Shown here piece by piece: positions 35,515 to 46,574 of a stretch of DNA of 53,148 nucleotides. The stretch spans positions 1 to 53,148 of the forward strand of contig QUBV01000014.1 in assembly GCA_014338185.1 (NCBI GenBank), read 5' to 3'. This DNA comes from Lysobacterales bacterium. GTDB lineage: Bacteria > Pseudomonadota > Gammaproteobacteria > Xanthomonadales > Rhodanobacteraceae. Position 1 is the first letter of the stretch. Every line of letters begins with the position of its first letter. The notes under the pieces were generated by a model. That model made no database searches. It worked only from the letters and a program-made list of their open reading frames with translations, and was not told the DNA's origin. A program made the position numbers and the translations under genes.

Positions 35515-36681
35515 ATGCGGCACAGTGACGAGCGACCCCAACAGGCAGCGACACCCGCGCGGGATCCGGACCGGATGGCGGTATGGAGCCTGCTGTACCT
35601 CGGCTTCCTGTTCGTCAACTGGGAGCAGGCGCCGCTGTCACGCTGGCTGGCGCCGACGCTGGTCACGCTGGCGCTGTTCGTGGCCGGCTACCTGTACGCG
35701 CTGCGCCATGTGCGTGGCCACCGCCTGCTGTGGTTTGCCAACCTGTTCGCGCTGCTCGGCTATGTGCTGCTGCCGTACAACGTGTCGGCCAATACCTACC
35801 TGATCTACGCTGCGGCGCTGGTGCCGCTGAGCGGGCTCGCGGTTCCGCGCGCACTGGGCTGGATCTTCGCAAGCATCGCGCTGCTCGGCCTGGAATCGAT
35901 GTGGCTGGGATGGCCGCTGCGCTTCCAGCTCATGGTGATGGCGATCACCGTGATCCTTGCCACCGCGGTCTACGCGGCCAACTATTTCGAGCGCGAACGC
36001 AACATGCGCCAGGCCGAGCTCAAGCTCAGCAACGACGAGGTGCGTCGGCTCGGCGGGTTGGCCGAGCGCGAACGCATCAGTCGTGACCTGCACGACCTGC
36101 TCGGCCACACCCTGTCGCTGATCGCGATCAAGTCCGAATTGGCGGCGCGCCTGCTCGACCGCGATCCGATCGCGGCACGGCGCGAACTCGCCGACGTCGA
36201 GCGCGTGGCGCGCGATGCCCTGGGCCAGGTGCGCCAGGCCGTCAGCGGCATCCGTGCCGCCGGCCTCGGCGCCGAACTCGCGGCGGCGCGGTTGTTGCTG
36301 GAGAGCGCCGACGTGCGGCTCGACTACCAGCTGGGTGATGTCGCCCTGCCTGCGCCGGTCGAGACCGTGCTGGCGCTGGTCGTGCGCGAAGCGGTGACCA
36401 ACATCCAGCGCCATGCCCGTGCCAGCCACGCCCACATCGTGCTGGAGCAGCACGACGACGAGGCGCGTCTGCTCATCGAGGACGATGGCCGTGGTGGTGT
36501 GATCGAGCCTGGCAATGGCCTGGCCGGCATGCGCGAGCGGCTGGCCGCATGCGGCGGCCGGCTCGAGATCGACTCGGTGCGCGCGGCCGGCACGCGCCTG
36601 CGCATCAGCGTGCCGCTGTCGCCCGCTTCGAACGGCGCGGCGCGCGGCGACCTGCTGCCGGGTGGGGCGGCGCACGCATGA
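35515..36681 (+). CDS. Sensor histidine kinase, DesK-like (HisKA_3)
   Basis: 388 residues if the ATG at 35515 is used. An upstream ATG at 35440 overlaps the previous stop (ATGA) but would translate the REP-like hairpin. The N-terminal half has about five hydrophobic segments (MAVWSLLYLGFLFV to MAITVILATAVYAANYF) without a large external sensor domain, like DesK. The dimerisation box ERERISRDLHDLLGHTLSLIAIKSE holds the phospho-accepting His. The ATPase domain has VVREAVTNIQRHARA and DDGRGG, GNGLAGMRERL. Its partner regulator follows. DesK senses membrane properties in Bacillus. Here the signal is unknown. Confidence 0.9.
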   Translation: MRHSDERPQQAATPARDPDRMAVWSLLYLGFLFVNWEQAPLSRWLAPTLVTLALFVAGYLYALRHVRGHRLLWFANLFALLGYVLLPYNVSANTYLIYAAALVPLSGLAVPRALGWIFASIALLGLESMWLGWPLRFQLMVMAITVILATAVYAANYFERERNMRQAELKLSNDEVRRLGGLAERERISRDLHDLLGHTLSLIAIKSELAARLLDRDPIAARRELADVERVARDALGQVRQAVSGIRAAGLGAELAAARLLLESADVRLDYQLGDVALPAPVETVLALVVREAVTNIQRHARASHAHIVLEQHDDEARLLIEDDGRGGVIEPGNGLAGMRERLAACGGRLEIDSVRAAGTRLRISVPLSPASNGAARGDLLPGGAAHA

Positions 36682-36730
36682 TCCGGTCGCGCACGCGCGT
36701 TGCACCAGCCGCCGGCGAGGAATGCGGGCG

Positions 36731-37333
36731 ATGATGCGCGTGTTGCTGGCCGAGGATCAGGCACTCGTGCGCGGCGCCCTGTCGGCCCTGCTCGGGCTCG
36801 AATCCGACATCGAAGTGGCCGGCACGGCCGCCGACGGCGAGGAAGCATGGCGGCTCGTGCAGTCGCTCAAGCCCGACCTGCTGGTGACCGACATCGAGAT
36901 GCCGGGCCTGACCGGCCTGGAACTGGCCCAGCGCGTGCAGCGCCACGCGCTGCCCTGCAAGGTCGTGATCGTGACCACGTTCGCGCGCGCGGGTTTCCTG
37001 CGGCGCGCGCTCGATGCGGGCGTGGGCGGCTACCTACTCAAGGACGCACCGGCCGAGCAGTTGGCCGAAGCGTTGCGCACGGTGCATCGCGGTGGTCGCG
37101 CGATCGATCCGCAGCTGGCGCTGGAAGCCTGGTCCGAGGCGGACCCGCTCAGCGACCGCGAGCGGCAGGTGCTGCGGCTTGCGGGCGAGGGCCTGGGCGC
37201 GGGCGACATCGCACAGCGGCTCAATCTGTCCCATGGCACCGTGCGCAACTACCTGTCCGAAGCGATCAGCAAGCTCGGCGTGAGCAACCGCATCGAGGCC
37301 TATCGGCTCGCGCGCCAGAAGGGGTGGCTGTAG
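36731..37333 (+). CDS. LuxR/NarL-type response regulator (DesR-like)
   Basis: 200 residues. The receiver domain has [16 protein letters not shown], the phosphorylated Asp in [13 protein letters not shown] (near residue 54), the Thr in [11 protein letters not shown] and the Lys in [10 protein letters not shown]. The C-terminal LuxR helix-turn-helix is [44 protein letters not shown]. It pairs with the DesK-like kinase encoded 49 bases upstream and probably controls the adjoining ABC exporter genes. The start is one of two adjacent ATGs (36731 or 36734). An internal ATG at 36754 is not favoured. Confidence 0.92.
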   Translation: MMRVLLAEDQALVRGALSALLGLESDIEVAGTAADGEEAWRLVQSLKPDLLVTDIEMPGLTGLELAQRVQRHALPCKVVIVTTFARAGFLRRALDAGVGGYLLKDAPAEQLAEALRTVHRGGRAIDPQLALEAWSEADPLSDRERQVLRLAGEGLGAGDIAQRLNLSHGTVRNYLSEAISKLGVSNRIEAYRLARQKGWL

Positions 37334-37478
37334 CCACAGCGCAGTGTTGTTGCGGGCCATGGTCGCGGCGGGCGGCCGCCGGGTAGCGCCGGGCATGCAG
37401 CCTGTCGCGGGCCACCGGCAGGTAGTGCTGGCGTCACGGAGTGCCTACCATGCGCTTCCGCGCCGCGGTGACACCGCA

Positions 37479-38513
37479 TTGAAGAAGTCCGATTTCCACT
37501 ACGAATTGCCCCGCGAGCTGATCGCGCAGGTGCCGTTGGCGCAGCGCTCGGCCAGCCGCCTGCTGCTGGCCGATGCGCGCAGCCAGGCCCTGTCCGATCA
37601 CCGGTTCGAGGACTTGCCCGGACTGTTGCGGCCGGGTGACCTGCTCGTGTTCAACGACACGCGCGTGCTGCCGGCGCGCCTGTTCGGACGCAAGGACAGC
37701 GGTGGCGCGGTCGAGATCCTCATCGAACGCATCACCTCGGCGCGCGAGGCGCGTGCCCAGTTGGGCGTGAGCAAGAAACCCAAGGCCGGCGGCCGCATCG
37801 TGCTCGACGATGGCAGCATCGTGACCGTGTGCGGCCGCGAGGGCGAGTTCTTCCTGTTGCGCTTCGAGGGCGAGGAACCGCTCGAACGCCTGCTCGGCCG
37901 GCTCGGCCGCATGCCGCTGCCGCCCTACATCGAGCGCGCCGCCGACCAGGCCGACGCCGCGCGCTACCAGACCGTGTTCGCGCGCCAGCCCGGCGCGGTG
38001 GCGGCACCGACCGCGGGCCTGCATTTCGATGCGGCGCTGCTCGCGCGCCTGCGCGCGCAGGACATCGAGTTCGGCCACGTCACGTTGCACGTGGGTGCGG
38101 GCACCTTCCAGCCGCTGCGCAGCGAACGCATCGAGGATCATGTGATGCATCGCGAGTGGCTCAATGTCGGCGCCGAACTGGTCGAACAGATCCGCCGCGC
38201 CCGCGCGCGCGGCGGCCGCGTGGTCGCGGTGGGCACCACCGTGGTGCGCGCGCTGGAGTCCTCGCTGCAGGATGGCGCAGTGGCGCCGTTCGCGGGCGAG
38301 ACGCAGATCTTCATCTTCCCCGGCTACCGCATCCGCAGCGTCGATGCGCTGGTGACCAATTTCCACCTGCCCGAGTCGACCTTGCTCATGCTGGTGTCGG
38401 CCTTCGCCGGGCGCGAGTTCGTACTGCGCGCGTATCGCCATGCGGTCGCGCAGCGCTACCGCTTCTTCTCCTACGGGGACGCGATGTTGCTGTGGCCGCC
38501 GCGCGGCGCGTGA
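37479..38513 (+). CDS. queA: S-adenosylmethionine:tRNA ribosyltransferase-isomerase
   Basis: 344 residues. It transfers the ribosyl part of AdoMet to preQ1 in tRNA to make epoxyqueuosine. The conserved N-terminus ([16 protein letters not shown], compare xxTDFSFELPxxLIA in E. coli) begins directly after a TTG at 37479. No in-frame ATG/GTG gives that N-terminus, so TTG is the start. Other family blocks are [54 protein letters not shown] and [19 protein letters not shown]. It lies before tgt, the transglycosylase of the same queuosine pathway. Confidence 0.95.
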   Translation: MKKSDFHYELPRELIAQVPLAQRSASRLLLADARSQALSDHRFEDLPGLLRPGDLLVFNDTRVLPARLFGRKDSGGAVEILIERITSAREARAQLGVSKKPKAGGRIVLDDGSIVTVCGREGEFFLLRFEGEEPLERLLGRLGRMPLPPYIERAADQADAARYQTVFARQPGAVAAPTAGLHFDAALLARLRAQDIEFGHVTLHVGAGTFQPLRSERIEDHVMHREWLNVGAELVEQIRRARARGGRVVAVGTTVVRALESSLQDGAVAPFAGETQIFIFPGYRIRSVDALVTNFHLPESTLLMLVSAFAGREFVLRAYRHAVAQRYRFFSYGDAMLLWPPRGA

Positions 38514-38566
38514 TGGCAATGGCCATGGCCGCGCCGTAGCATCGGGGCGGGACCGTTGGGCGAGGC

Positions 38567-39052
38567 ATGCCGATGACGCGCTGGCTGGGTTGGACGAGCA
38601 TCGCGCTTGCGTGCGGCGCCAGCGCGCTGGTGGGTGCGCTGGTCGGCGTGGCGCTCGTGGTCAATGCCTATGGCGGGGTGCGCGAGCGCGCGATCGAGCG
38701 CCTGGCCGAGCAGGCGCGTGTACTCGAACTGGCCCAGCGCGACGGCGCGAGCGCGCAGGGCGAACTCGTGCGCACCATGCTGCCCGCGGTGCAGCAGGCC
38801 ACGGCCGAAGCAGTGCTGTTGGGCAGCGCCGGGCTTGGCGCCACCTATGCCGCGCTGTTGCGTGCAAGCCTGGCCAAGCTCGACGCCAACCCGCTGGTGC
38901 GTGGCGATGCCGGCGCGTGGGCCGCTGCGGCGCAGGCCGCGCGCAGCTGCGCGCTCACGCACGTCGATGCGCAGTGGGGCGCCTGCATCGTGCCGGTCAA
39001 GGCCGCGCAGCCGCGGCGTTCGCCCCATGGGCAGGCCGCCGCGGGCGGCTAG
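38567..39052 (+). CDS. Hypothetical inner-membrane-anchored protein between queA and tgt
   Basis: 161 residues. One hydrophobic N-terminal segment (TSIALACGASALVGALVGVALVV, residues 9-32) anchors a helical, Ala-rich domain. Two cysteines (ARSCALTHVDAQWGACIVPV) near the end could form a disulfide outside the cytoplasm. No family recognised. Its position inside queA-tgt is unusual; it would be co-transcribed with them. Possible sensor-like periplasmic portion is a guess. Confidence 0.7.
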   Translation: MPMTRWLGWTSIALACGASALVGALVGVALVVNAYGGVRERAIERLAEQARVLELAQRDGASAQGELVRTMLPAVQQATAEAVLLGSAGLGATYAALLRASLAKLDANPLVRGDAGAWAAAAQAARSCALTHVDAQWGACIVPVKAAQPRRSPHGQAAAGG

Positions 39053-40225
<1,173 letters not shown>

Positions 40226-40379
40226 GGCGCGTCCGCGCTCGCAGGCGGGCACAGGCACTGGCCGGCACGGGCCCGGCGATGCACCCGCGTGCCCGTGGCA
40301 GATGCCGCCGCTATGGCATAATCGGCGATCTTTTTCGCCACGACCGGGGTCCCGGCCCCGACGTCCATCCGGAGCATCC

Positions 40380-40715
40380 ATGGATTTCCTCATCAACAGT
40401 GCCCACGCCCAGGCCGCTGGCGACGCCGCCGCGGCGCCCAACCCGCTGATGTCGTTCCTGCCGCTCATCATCCTGTTCGGCATCTTCTATTTCATGCTGA
40501 TCCGGCCGCAGATGAAGCGGGCCAAGGAGCAGCGCGCGATGATCGCGGCGCTGGCCAAGGGCGACGAGGTGCTCACCAACGGTGGCCTGCTCGGCCGCGT
40601 CGAGGAGATCGGCGACCAGTTCGTCGTGCTCGAGGTGGCCGACAAGGTGTCGGTGAAGATGCAGAAGCAGGCGATCGCCGCGGTGCTGCCCAAGGGCACC
40701 TTGAAATCGGCCTGA
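40380..40715 (+). CDS. yajC: Preprotein translocase subunit YajC
   Basis: 111 residues with a single membrane span (LMSFLPLIILFGIFYFMLI, around residue 24-42) followed by the typical cytoplasmic tail (RPQMKRAKEQRAMIAALAKGDEVLTNGGLLGRV). It assists SecDF in the holo-translocon. A TATGGCATAATC sequence at 40313-40324 could be its promoter -10 region. Conserved neighbour of tgt upstream and secD downstream. Confidence 0.95.
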   Translation: MDFLINSAHAQAAGDAAAAPNPLMSFLPLIILFGIFYFMLIRPQMKRAKEQRAMIAALAKGDEVLTNGGLLGRVEEIGDQFVVLEVADKVSVKMQKQAIAAVLPKGTLKSA

Positions 40716-40780
40716 GAGGATCGACCTGACACCCTTCCGTCGCGGCCGCATCCGGTCGCGGCAGCGCAACGGATCTCACC

Positions 40781-42700
40781 ATGAACGATTTTCCACGCTG
40801 GAAGTCCGCGCTCGTCGTCGTCGTGCTGCTGCTCGGCATTCTCTACGGCGTACCCAACCTGTTCGTGCAGCAACCGGCCGTGCAGGTCACCGCCAACCGC
40901 GGCGCGACCATCGATGAGGCGCTCAAGGAGCGCGTGCAGGGCGTGCTGGAGAAGGACAAGATCACCTTCCAGGGCATCGAGTTCGACAAGGACCACATGC
41001 TGGTGCGCCTGCCGATCGGCGCGAGCGACGATCAGAACAAGGCGCTCGAGGCGATGAAGGCCGAACTGGGCGAGCAGTACGTGGTTGCGCCCAACCTGGC
41101 CTCGACCGTGCCGTCGTGGATGCTGGCGATCGGGGCACGCGAAATGCCCAAGGGACTGGACCTGCAGGGCGGCGTGCACTTCCTCATGGAAGTGGATGAC
41201 AAGGACGTGATGGACAAGCAGGTGCAGCGCTATGCCGACGACATCCGCGGCGTGCTGCGCGAGAAGAACATCCGCTACCAGTCGGTCAACCGCGGTGCCA
41301 AGGGCGTGGTGGTGCAGTTGCGCTCGGCCGAGGAGCGCGATGCCGCCCGCGCCGCGATCCAGGTCAAGGTGCCCGACGTGGTGGTCAGCGACGGCCCCGG
41401 CACCGCCGACGCCTTCGTGCTCAATGCGAGCGTCAAGCCCGACAAGGTGCGCGAGGTCGCGCTCAACACCATCCGTCAGAACCAGGCCACGCTGTCCAAC
41501 CGCATCAATGCGCTCGGCGTGGCCGAGCCGCTGATCCAGCAGCAGGGTGAGACGCGCATCGTGGTCGAGTTGCCCGGCGTGCAGGACACCGCCGCCGCCA
41601 AGCGCGTGCTCGGTGCGCAGGCCACGCTCGAATACCACGCGGTGGACCAGGACGCCGACGCGTTCAACGCGATGCGCACGGGCAACGTGCCGCCCGACGA
41701 CAAGCTCTACTACATGCGCAACCTCGGCGCCGACGGGCGCAAGGTGCCGGTGCTGCTCAAGAAGAAGATCATCGTCAGCGGCGACGAGATGGTCAATGCG
41801 ACCAGCGAACTCGACCAGCAGTCGGGCACGCCGTCGGTGTCGGTGCAGCTCAACGCGACCGGCGGCCGCAAGATGCTCGATTTCACCACCCAGAGCGTGG
41901 GCAAGCCGATGGCGGTGCTGTATGTGGAGCGCACGCCCGAGGTCAAGGTCGTCGACGGCAAGGAAGTGCGCAGCACCAAGATCACCGAGGAAGTGATCAG
42001 CGTGGCGACGATCCGTGGCGTGTTCTCCACGCGCTTCCAGACCACCGGCCTGGACAGCATGAAGGAAGCCTCCGATCTCGCGCTGCTGCTGCGTTCGGGT
42101 TCACTGGCTGCGCCGATCGACATCGTCGAGGAGCGCGTGATCGGCCCCAGCCTGGGCGCCGACAACATCAAGAAGGGCGTGTACGCGGTCGCGATCGGCC
42201 TGGCCGCCGTGCTCGTGTTCATGGCGTTCTACTACTGGTTGTTCGGCCTCATCGCCGACATCGCGCTGTTCTTCAACCTGGTGTTGCTGCTGGCGGTGAT
42301 GAGCGCGATCGGGGTCACGCTCACGATGCCCGGCATCGCCGGCATCGTGCTGACGCTGGGCATGGCGATCGACGCCAACGTGCTCATCTGCGAGCGCGTG
42401 CGCGAGGAATTGCGCCACGGCTCGACGCCGCTGGCGGCGATCCGCGCGGGCTATGACAAGGCCTGGGCCACGATTCTCGACGCCAACGTGACGCACCTGC
42501 TCGCGGCGCTGGCGCTGATGACGCTCGGTTCGGGCGCGATCCGCGGCTTTGGCGTGACGCTGTTCATCGGCATCCTGACCTCGATGTTCACCTCGGTCAC
42601 GGTCACCCACGCGATCACGCACTTCATCCACAGTGGCCGGCGCAAGCTCAAGGGCTTGTCGATCGGCAGCGGTTACAGCAACCGCGTTGCGACGGCCTGA
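40781..42700 (+). CDS. secD: Protein translocase subunit SecD
   Basis: 639 residues, typical of gammaproteobacterial SecD. One N-terminal span (ALVVVVLLLGILYGVPNLFV), large periplasmic domains (with LDLQGGVHFLMEV, RINALGVAEPLIQQQGETRIVVELPGV), and five spans at the C-terminus, including the conserved GMAIDANVLICERVREEL that carries the proton-coupling Asp. It uses the proton gradient to pull preproteins through SecYEG from the outside. Followed after 11 bases by secF. Confidence 0.96.
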   Translation: MNDFPRWKSALVVVVLLLGILYGVPNLFVQQPAVQVTANRGATIDEALKERVQGVLEKDKITFQGIEFDKDHMLVRLPIGASDDQNKALEAMKAELGEQYVVAPNLASTVPSWMLAIGAREMPKGLDLQGGVHFLMEVDDKDVMDKQVQRYADDIRGVLREKNIRYQSVNRGAKGVVVQLRSAEERDAARAAIQVKVPDVVVSDGPGTADAFVLNASVKPDKVREVALNTIRQNQATLSNRINALGVAEPLIQQQGETRIVVELPGVQDTAAAKRVLGAQATLEYHAVDQDADAFNAMRTGNVPPDDKLYYMRNLGADGRKVPVLLKKKIIVSGDEMVNATSELDQQSGTPSVSVQLNATGGRKMLDFTTQSVGKPMAVLYVERTPEVKVVDGKEVRSTKITEEVISVATIRGVFSTRFQTTGLDSMKEASDLALLLRSGSLAAPIDIVEERVIGPSLGADNIKKGVYAVAIGLAAVLVFMAFYYWLFGLIADIALFFNLVLLLAVMSAIGVTLTMPGIAGIVLTLGMAIDANVLICERVREELRHGSTPLAAIRAGYDKAWATILDANVTHLLAALALMTLGSGAIRGFGVTLFIGILTSMFTSVTVTHAITHFIHSGRRKLKGLSIGSGYSNRVATA

Positions 42701-42711
42701 GGACGCACGCC

Positions 42712-43653
42712 ATGGAACTGTTCAATTCCAACAGCAACATCGACTTCCTGGGCATGCGCAAGGTCAGCCTGGTGATCTCGCTCGTGCTGGTCGTGGCCTC
42801 GATCGCGCTGGTGGCCACGCGTGGCCTCAACTACGCGCTGGACTTCACCGGCGGCGTGCTGGTCGAGGCGCAGTACGCGCAGCCGGTCGCGGTCGACCAG
42901 GTGCGTGCGGCGCTCGAGCAGGGCGGGTTCGACCACGCGCAGGTGCAGAGCCTGGGCGGCACGCGCGACGTGTCGATCCGCCTGCAGCCGCGCGAGGACC
43001 AGAAGGATGCCGCCGAGGTCGGGCGCGCGGTGATGGCAGCGCTGCAGAAGCAGCGTGCCGATGCCTCGCTCAAGCGGCCCCCTGACCTGGTGGGCTCGTC
43101 GGTCGGCGCCGAACTCAAGGCCGACGGCATCGTGGCCGCGGTGTTCGTGATGATCGGCATCATGATCTACATCGGCATCCGCTTCGAGAAGCGCTTTGCG
43201 ATCGCGGCGATCGCCAGCGAGTTCCACGACGCGATCCTCACGGTCGGGTTCTTCGCCGCGACGCAGCTCGAGTTCGACCTCACCGTGCTCGCCTCGCTGC
43301 TGGCCGTGATCGGTTACTCGATCAACGACAAGGTGGTGGTGTTCGACCGCGTGCGCGAGCTGTTCCGCCTCACCCGCAAGGCCGAGACCTACGACATCCT
43401 CAACAAGTCGATCAACCAGACGCTGTCGCGCACGATCATGACCTCGCTGACCACCGCGCTGGCGATGTTCGCGCTGTACTTCTTCGGCGGTCCGTCGGTG
43501 CATGGCTTCGCGCTGACGATGCTGGTCGGCATCGTGATCGGCACCTTGTCGTCGATCTTCTTCGCCAACCCGATCCTGCTGTGGCTGCATGTGTCCAAGG
43601 CCGACCTCATGCCCGTCACCAAGGAAAATCCCGAACTCGCGCGGCGGCCGTGA
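42712..43653 (+). CDS. secF: Protein translocase subunit SecF
   Basis: 313 residues. First span after LGMRKVSLVISLVLVVASIAL, a small periplasmic domain with GLNYALDFTGGVLVEAQY, and C-terminal spans with VIGYSINDKVVVFDRVRE, the conserved counterpart of the SecD proton-coupling helix. Works with SecD and YajC. Its stop is 9 bases from the end of the convergent ppk2 gene, with no obvious terminator between. Confidence 0.96.
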   Translation: MELFNSNSNIDFLGMRKVSLVISLVLVVASIALVATRGLNYALDFTGGVLVEAQYAQPVAVDQVRAALEQGGFDHAQVQSLGGTRDVSIRLQPREDQKDAAEVGRAVMAALQKQRADASLKRPPDLVGSSVGAELKADGIVAAVFVMIGIMIYIGIRFEKRFAIAAIASEFHDAILTVGFFAATQLEFDLTVLASLLAVIGYSINDKVVVFDRVRELFRLTRKAETYDILNKSINQTLSRTIMTSLTTALAMFALYFFGGPSVHGFALTMLVGIVIGTLSSIFFANPILLWLHVSKADLMPVTKENPELARRP

Positions 43654-43662
43654 GCCGCCGTC

Positions 43663-44439
43663 TCAGCGTGGTGGCTTGATCCAGCGGCCGGGGTCGGCCA
43701 GCTCCTCGCGTGCGGGCGCGGTGCGCAGGCGCGGCAGGCGCAACGGCTTGTCGGCGGGCAGGCGTTCGGGCAGTTGCCGCAGCAGGTGCGCGATGAGGTC
43801 GAGCCGGCCGCGACGCTGGTCGTTGAAGTCGGCCACGAACCATGGCGCCGACGGCTGGTGGGTGGCCGCGATCATCGCATCGCGCGCCTGGCCGTACGCC
43901 GCGTAGCGTTCGCGTGCCTTGAGGTCGACCGGTGAGATCTTCCAGCGCTTGAGCGGATCGCTCGCGCGCTCGGCGAAACGCTCCTCCTGCTGCGCCTGGT
44001 CGACCGCGAGCCAGTACTTGAGCAGGAGGATGCCGTCATCCACCAGCATCTGCTCGAACCGCGGGCAGGCGACAAGGAACTCGCGGTACTGCGCCGGACT
44101 GCAGAATCCCATGACATGCTCGACGCCGGCGCGGTTGTACCAGCTGCGATCGAGCAGCACGAGTTCGCCGGCGGCGGGCAGGTGGGCAACGTAACGCTGG
44201 AAGTACCACTGGCCGGCCTCGCGCTCGCTGGGCTTGGGCAGCGCGACCGCGCGCGCGTGGCGCGGATTGAGCGGCGCAAGGATCGCATTGATGACGCCAC
44301 CCTTGCCGGCAGCGTCGCGACCTTCGAACACCACCACCACGCGCTGGCCACGGGCGATGATCCAGCGCTGCAACGCGACCAGGTCCTCGTGCAACTTGTC
44401 CAGCGCGTGGCTGTAGGGCTTGCGTTTGAGCGCCTTCAT
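43663..44439 (-). CDS. ppk2: Polyphosphate kinase 2 family protein
   Basis: 258 residues, a single-domain PPK2. Walker A FEGRDAAGKGGVIN (about residues 39-52), followed by NPRHARAVALPKPSERE, LDRSWYNRAGVEHVMGFC (Walker B and lid), and RWKISPVDLKARERYAAYGQARDAM. It uses polyphosphate to phosphorylate nucleoside di- or monophosphates (or the reverse). The class cannot be fixed by eye, but a full-length single domain argues for class I or III over the fused class II. It overlaps the upstream glycosyltransferase by 4 bases, so the two are translated together. Confidence 0.93.
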   Translation of the reverse strand: MKALKRKPYSHALDKLHEDLVALQRWIIARGQRVVVVFEGRDAAGKGGVINAILAPLNPRHARAVALPKPSEREAGQWYFQRYVAHLPAAGELVLLDRSWYNRAGVEHVMGFCSPAQYREFLVACPRFEQMLVDDGILLLKYWLAVDQAQQEERFAERASDPLKRWKISPVDLKARERYAAYGQARDAMIAATHQPSAPWFVADFNDQRRGRLDLIAHLLRQLPERLPADKPLRLPRLRTAPAREELADPGRWIKPPR

Positions 44440-46574
44440 GTGGACTCCTGCGCTGCCGCGGGGTGATCAGCATACGCGGGTGCGGCGGCGTCGAGGTCGG
44501 TCGGGGCGAGGCCGGAGCGCTGGCGCGCGACCATGCGTTGCAGCAGCGCGACCAGGTCGCGCGCGAGCGCGGGCATGTCGAACAGGTCGGCGTGGGCGCG
44601 TTGCTCCGCCACACGTGTGCGCAGCGCCGTGCGCGTGTCCTCGTTGCGGCCGAGTTCGATCGCCCGCGCGATGAAGGCATCGTCGTCGGCGCAGTTGAGT
44701 TCGGGCAGGCCCAGGTGCTGGTTGAGGCTCGCCGCCACACGCGCAGCGAAGGTGTCGCCGGCCACCGTGAGCACGGGGCAGCCGGCCCAGATCGCATCGG
44801 AAGCGGTGGTGTGCGCACCGTAGGGCCGGGTGTCGAGGAACAGGTCGGCGTGGCGATACAGCGCGAGGTACTGCGCATGCGGCAGGCGCGGCTGGAACAC
44901 CAGACGCTGTGGCGCGACGCCGCGCCGGCGTGCCTGTTCGCGCAGGCGCGCATCGGCGCCTTCGGGCCCGCCCAGCAGCCACAGCACCGCGTCGGGGACC
45001 CCGCGCAGTACCGCGAGCAGGCGCTCGAGGCTGTCCGGGTTGAACTTGTAGCTGTTGTTGAAGCAGGCGTAGACCATGCCGCGAGCGGGCAGGCCGAGCG
45101 CCGTGCGTGGCGGGGGCTGGCCGACCACGCGCGTGGTGTCCGATGGCTGGAAGCAGCGGGGCAAGTACGCGATCGCTTCGGAGAACTGGCCGCGCAGCGA
45201 CGCCGGCAACACCACCGGGTCGGTGATGAGGTAGTCGATCCATGCGGCGCCCGAGGTACCCGGATAGGCGAACCACGCCGCCTGCAGCGGCGCCGGGCGC
45301 AGCGCGAGCGTGGCCGCGACGCTGCCGCCGCCGTAGCCGCGCAGGTCGATGAGCACGTCCAGTGCCTGCGCACGGATCGCCTGCGCGAGCGCGAGTGGAG
45401 CGAGCCGCTCGCACGGGTGCAGGCGCGCGGCCACGTGCAGCCGCGCGCGGATCGGGCCGCCGTCATCGGCCTGGGTGGCGAACAGGTGGGTATCCACTGG
45501 CTGCGCGCGCAGCGCCTCCACCAACGCCACGCACAGCAGGCCGGTCGGATGCTCGCCAAAGCCGTTGGACACCAGCCCCACGCGCAAGCGCGCGGCATCG
45601 GTGCGCGGTGGTGGCGGCACGAGTTGGCGCCGCAGCGGTGCCATGCGGGCCTCGATCGCGGCGGCGGCCGTGCGCGCGCACTGCAATTGCTCGGCCGCGC
45701 TCGCCGGTTCGGCAAGGAAGCCGAATGGCGCGATGCCGCCCGCGCCCGCGGCCACGCGCTCGCGCAGTGCCCGCGACAGACCGTCGAGGTCGGTCCAGTC
45801 GCATAGCTGCCGGCGCAGGAACACGAGCTGGCCCAGCGCCGCGTGCAGCGTCGGGTCGAGCTGCAGGGCGCGTGCCTGGGCCTGGACGGCGAGCACGAGC
45901 TGCTTGCGCTGCTCGGCGATGAGGCCGAACTCGTAGGCCGGGCGCGCATCGGCCGGTGCGAGCCGCTGCGCCTGCGCGTAGACCTGCATCGCCTCCTCTT
46001 CGGCGCCGCGTGCGCCAAGCACGTGGCCGAGCAGCAGCCATGCGTCGGGATGCTGCGGCGACAGCGCCAGCGCACGACGTGCGGCCAGCTCGGCCGCGTC
46101 CAGCTGCCCGGCCTCGAACTGCAGCGCACCGAGGTTGAGCCACGCCGGCACGTGGCCGGGCATCTGCGCGGTCGCGCGCTGGTAGGCGACGAGTGCGGCG
46201 TCATGCTCGCCCGCGGCGCGGCAGGCATTGCCCAGGCCGTTGAGGGCGACGGCGTGGTCGGGTTCGAGTGCGAGGGCGCGGTGGTAGGCGTCGATCGCGG
46301 CCTTGGTATCGCCCGCGGCCAGCAGGATGCTGCCCAGGTTGCACAGCACCGGCAGCGAGCGCGGTGCGCGTGCCTGCGCGGCCCGCACCGCATCGAGGGC
46401 GGCCTGGAACTGTTGCAGTTGCAGCAGCGCAAGCGCGCGCAGGCGCAGCGGTTCGGCTTCGTGCGGAAAGCGCGCATGCAGTTCGGCAGCCTGCGCCGCG
46501 GCGCCTGCCGCTTCACCGCGTGCGAGCAGGTCGGCCAGTGCGTCGAGCTGGCGGGCGAGCGCAGCCTGGTTCAT
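44436..46574 (-). CDS. TPR protein with SPINDLY/OGT-like glycosyltransferase (GT41) domain
   Basis: 712 residues from the ATG at 46574 (MNQAALARQLDALADLL). A 90-base upstream extension is not favoured. The N-terminal ~290 residues are TPR repeats (LPVLCNLGSILLAAGDTKAAIDAYHRALALEPDHAVALNGLGNACRAAGEHDAALVAYQRATA in part). The C-terminal half is the O-GlcNAc transferase-like catalytic domain. It shows LRVGLVSNGFGEHPTGLL, DVLIDLRGYGGGS, QAAWFAYPGTSGAAWIDYLITDP, YACFNNSYKFNPDSLERLLAVL, RLVFQPRLPHAQYLALYRHADLFLDTRPYGAHTTASDAIWAG. This resembles the bacterial SPINDLY family, thought to glycosylate proteins or lipids. Target unknown. Coupled to ppk2. Confidence 0.9.
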   Translation of the reverse strand: MNQAALARQLDALADLLARGEAAGAAAQAAELHARFPHEAEPLRLRALALLQLQQFQAALDAVRAAQARAPRSLPVLCNLGSILLAAGDTKAAIDAYHRALALEPDHAVALNGLGNACRAAGEHDAALVAYQRATAQMPGHVPAWLNLGALQFEAGQLDAAELAARRALALSPQHPDAWLLLGHVLGARGAEEEAMQVYAQAQRLAPADARPAYEFGLIAEQRKQLVLAVQAQARALQLDPTLHAALGQLVFLRRQLCDWTDLDGLSRALRERVAAGAGGIAPFGFLAEPASAAEQLQCARTAAAAIEARMAPLRRQLVPPPPRTDAARLRVGLVSNGFGEHPTGLLCVALVEALRAQPVDTHLFATQADDGGPIRARLHVAARLHPCERLAPLALAQAIRAQALDVLIDLRGYGGGSVAATLALRPAPLQAAWFAYPGTSGAAWIDYLITDPVVLPASLRGQFSEAIAYLPRCFQPSDTTRVVGQPPPRTALGLPARGMVYACFNNSYKFNPDSLERLLAVLRGVPDAVLWLLGGPEGADARLREQARRRGVAPQRLVFQPRLPHAQYLALYRHADLFLDTRPYGAHTTASDAIWAGCPVLTVAGDTFAARVAASLNQHLGLPELNCADDDAFIARAIELGRNEDTRTALRTRVAEQRAHADLFDMPALARDLVALLQRMVARQRSGLAPTDLDAAAPAYADHPAAAQEST

